From: Lactococcus sp. dk101
Lineage (GTDB): Bacteria; Bacillota; Bacilli; Lactobacillales; Streptococcaceae
Assembly: GCF_009601055.1 (NCBI RefSeq)
Contig: NZ_WITI01000002.1
Coordinates: forward strand, 1-64,000
Direction: 5' to 3'
DNA length: 64,000 nt
Shown in pieces: positions 63,718 through 64,000 of the stretch. A program made the translations under genes and the position numbers. The notes below the pieces were generated by a model. The model ran no database searches and had not been told where the DNA came from. It was given only the letters and a program-made list of their open reading frames with translations. Within the stretch, counting starts at the first letter, position 1. The number at the start of each line of letters is the position of its first letter.

Positions 63718-64000
63718 ATGAAAAAACTTATAAAACCGATTGCAGAATGGGTAAATACTTTTATTGGCTTTTTCAAAAGTTCAGAGATGAGTCTGTCGTC
63801 AATCGCAGTCGCTTATTATCTGCTCTTGTCTCTTTTTCCAATGCTTTTGATTATTGGAAATGCGCTTCCTTTCTTTAAAATTAACGTGGACACCGTCCTT
63901 GATTTTTTAAGTACCAATGTACCAGAGCAACTTTATGATGGCCTCGCACCAGTGGTTGAAAACATCTTGAGCAATCCAAACACAAGCTTGCTTTGGGTTT
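63718..64000 (+). CDS. YihY/virulence-factor-BrkB family membrane protein (partial)
   Basis: The gene runs past the window end. The 94 visible residues (KKLIKPIAEWVNTFIGFFKS, then SSIAVAYYLLLSLFPMLLII) match the start of the YihY/RNase BN-like family of multi-pass inner-membrane proteins of unknown function. ATG 63718 is chosen; ATG 63700 in the same frame is possible. It follows map by 66 nt on the same strand. Confidence 0.85.
   Translation, partial: MKKLIKPIAEWVNTFIGFFKSSEMSLSSIAVAYYLLLSLFPMLLIIGNALPFFKINVDTVLDFLSTNVPEQLYDGLAPVVENILSNPNTSLLWV

Overview
The window is a chromosomal stretch of a low-GC Gram-positive coccus of the family Streptococcaceae, most likely Lactococcus in the broad sense. 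The case rests on several features together: a 5S rRNA plus 14-tRNA block feeding into dnaG-rpoD, a CtsR-controlled clpE, an HAD-type alpha-phosphoglucomutase (PgmH, known from Lactococcus lactis), a stand-alone fabZ/fabI pair and a lipoprotein YidC. I cannot name the species from sequence alone.

Layout. 1-1.4 kb: end of an rRNA operon (5S) and 14 tRNAs. 1.6-7.6 kb: dnaG, rpoD, a short promoter-terminator unit and clpE. 7.7-9.9 kb: a secreted protein with ChW repeats. 9.9-15.5 kb: def, a Nudix hydrolase, lactate permease, an orphan gene, an AraC regulator and an HAD phosphatase. 15.5-15.8 kb: a small type I toxin-antitoxin-like locus. 16.1-30.1 kb: a WxL surface-protein cluster consisting of one giant WxL protein (interrupted), seven small WxL proteins in tandem and a membrane-anchored WxL-binding (DUF916/DUF3324) protein. 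30.2-38.5 kb: lactate oxidase, uvrB, hisC, an iron-type alcohol dehydrogenase and two paralogous amino-acid-binding lipoproteins. 39-44 kb: an LPxTG adhesin, a persulfide-handling CoA-disulfide reductase fusion (interrupted) with its CstR-type repressor and operator, and a frameshifted glutamine amidotransferase. 44.7-49.4 kb: fabZ, fabI, yidC, pgmH and small genes. 49.5-54 kb: LytR-CpsA-Psr protein, tdk and small membrane proteins. 53.6-60.7 kb: a damaged grpB-family gene, prfA-prmC translation-release operon, sua5, glyA and a lysozyme-like gene. 60.7-64 kb: acylphosphatase, an rRNA/tRNA methyltransferase, flavodoxin, methionine aminopeptidase and the start of a YihY-type membrane protein.

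Themes. Cell-surface display dominates the accessory DNA (WxL cluster, ChW protein, LPxTG protein, LCP protein). The core genes cover replication/transcription initiation (DnaG, RpoD), protein maturation (Def, Map), translation termination (PrfA and PrmC, which methylates PrfA) and lactate use (permease plus oxidase, not adjacent).

Most noteworthy observations: RpoD carries an IF2_N-like domain at its N-terminus; a 14-bp palindrome, TGTCAGNNCTGACA, occurs about 24 times in genes and terminators; there is an unlisted toxin-antitoxin-like locus at 15.5-15.8 kb; a CTGT microsatellite lies upstream of the WxL cluster; and at least four genes carry single clean lesions (two in-frame stops, one 1-nt insertion, one 20-bp duplication), with a fifth lacking a normal start codon.
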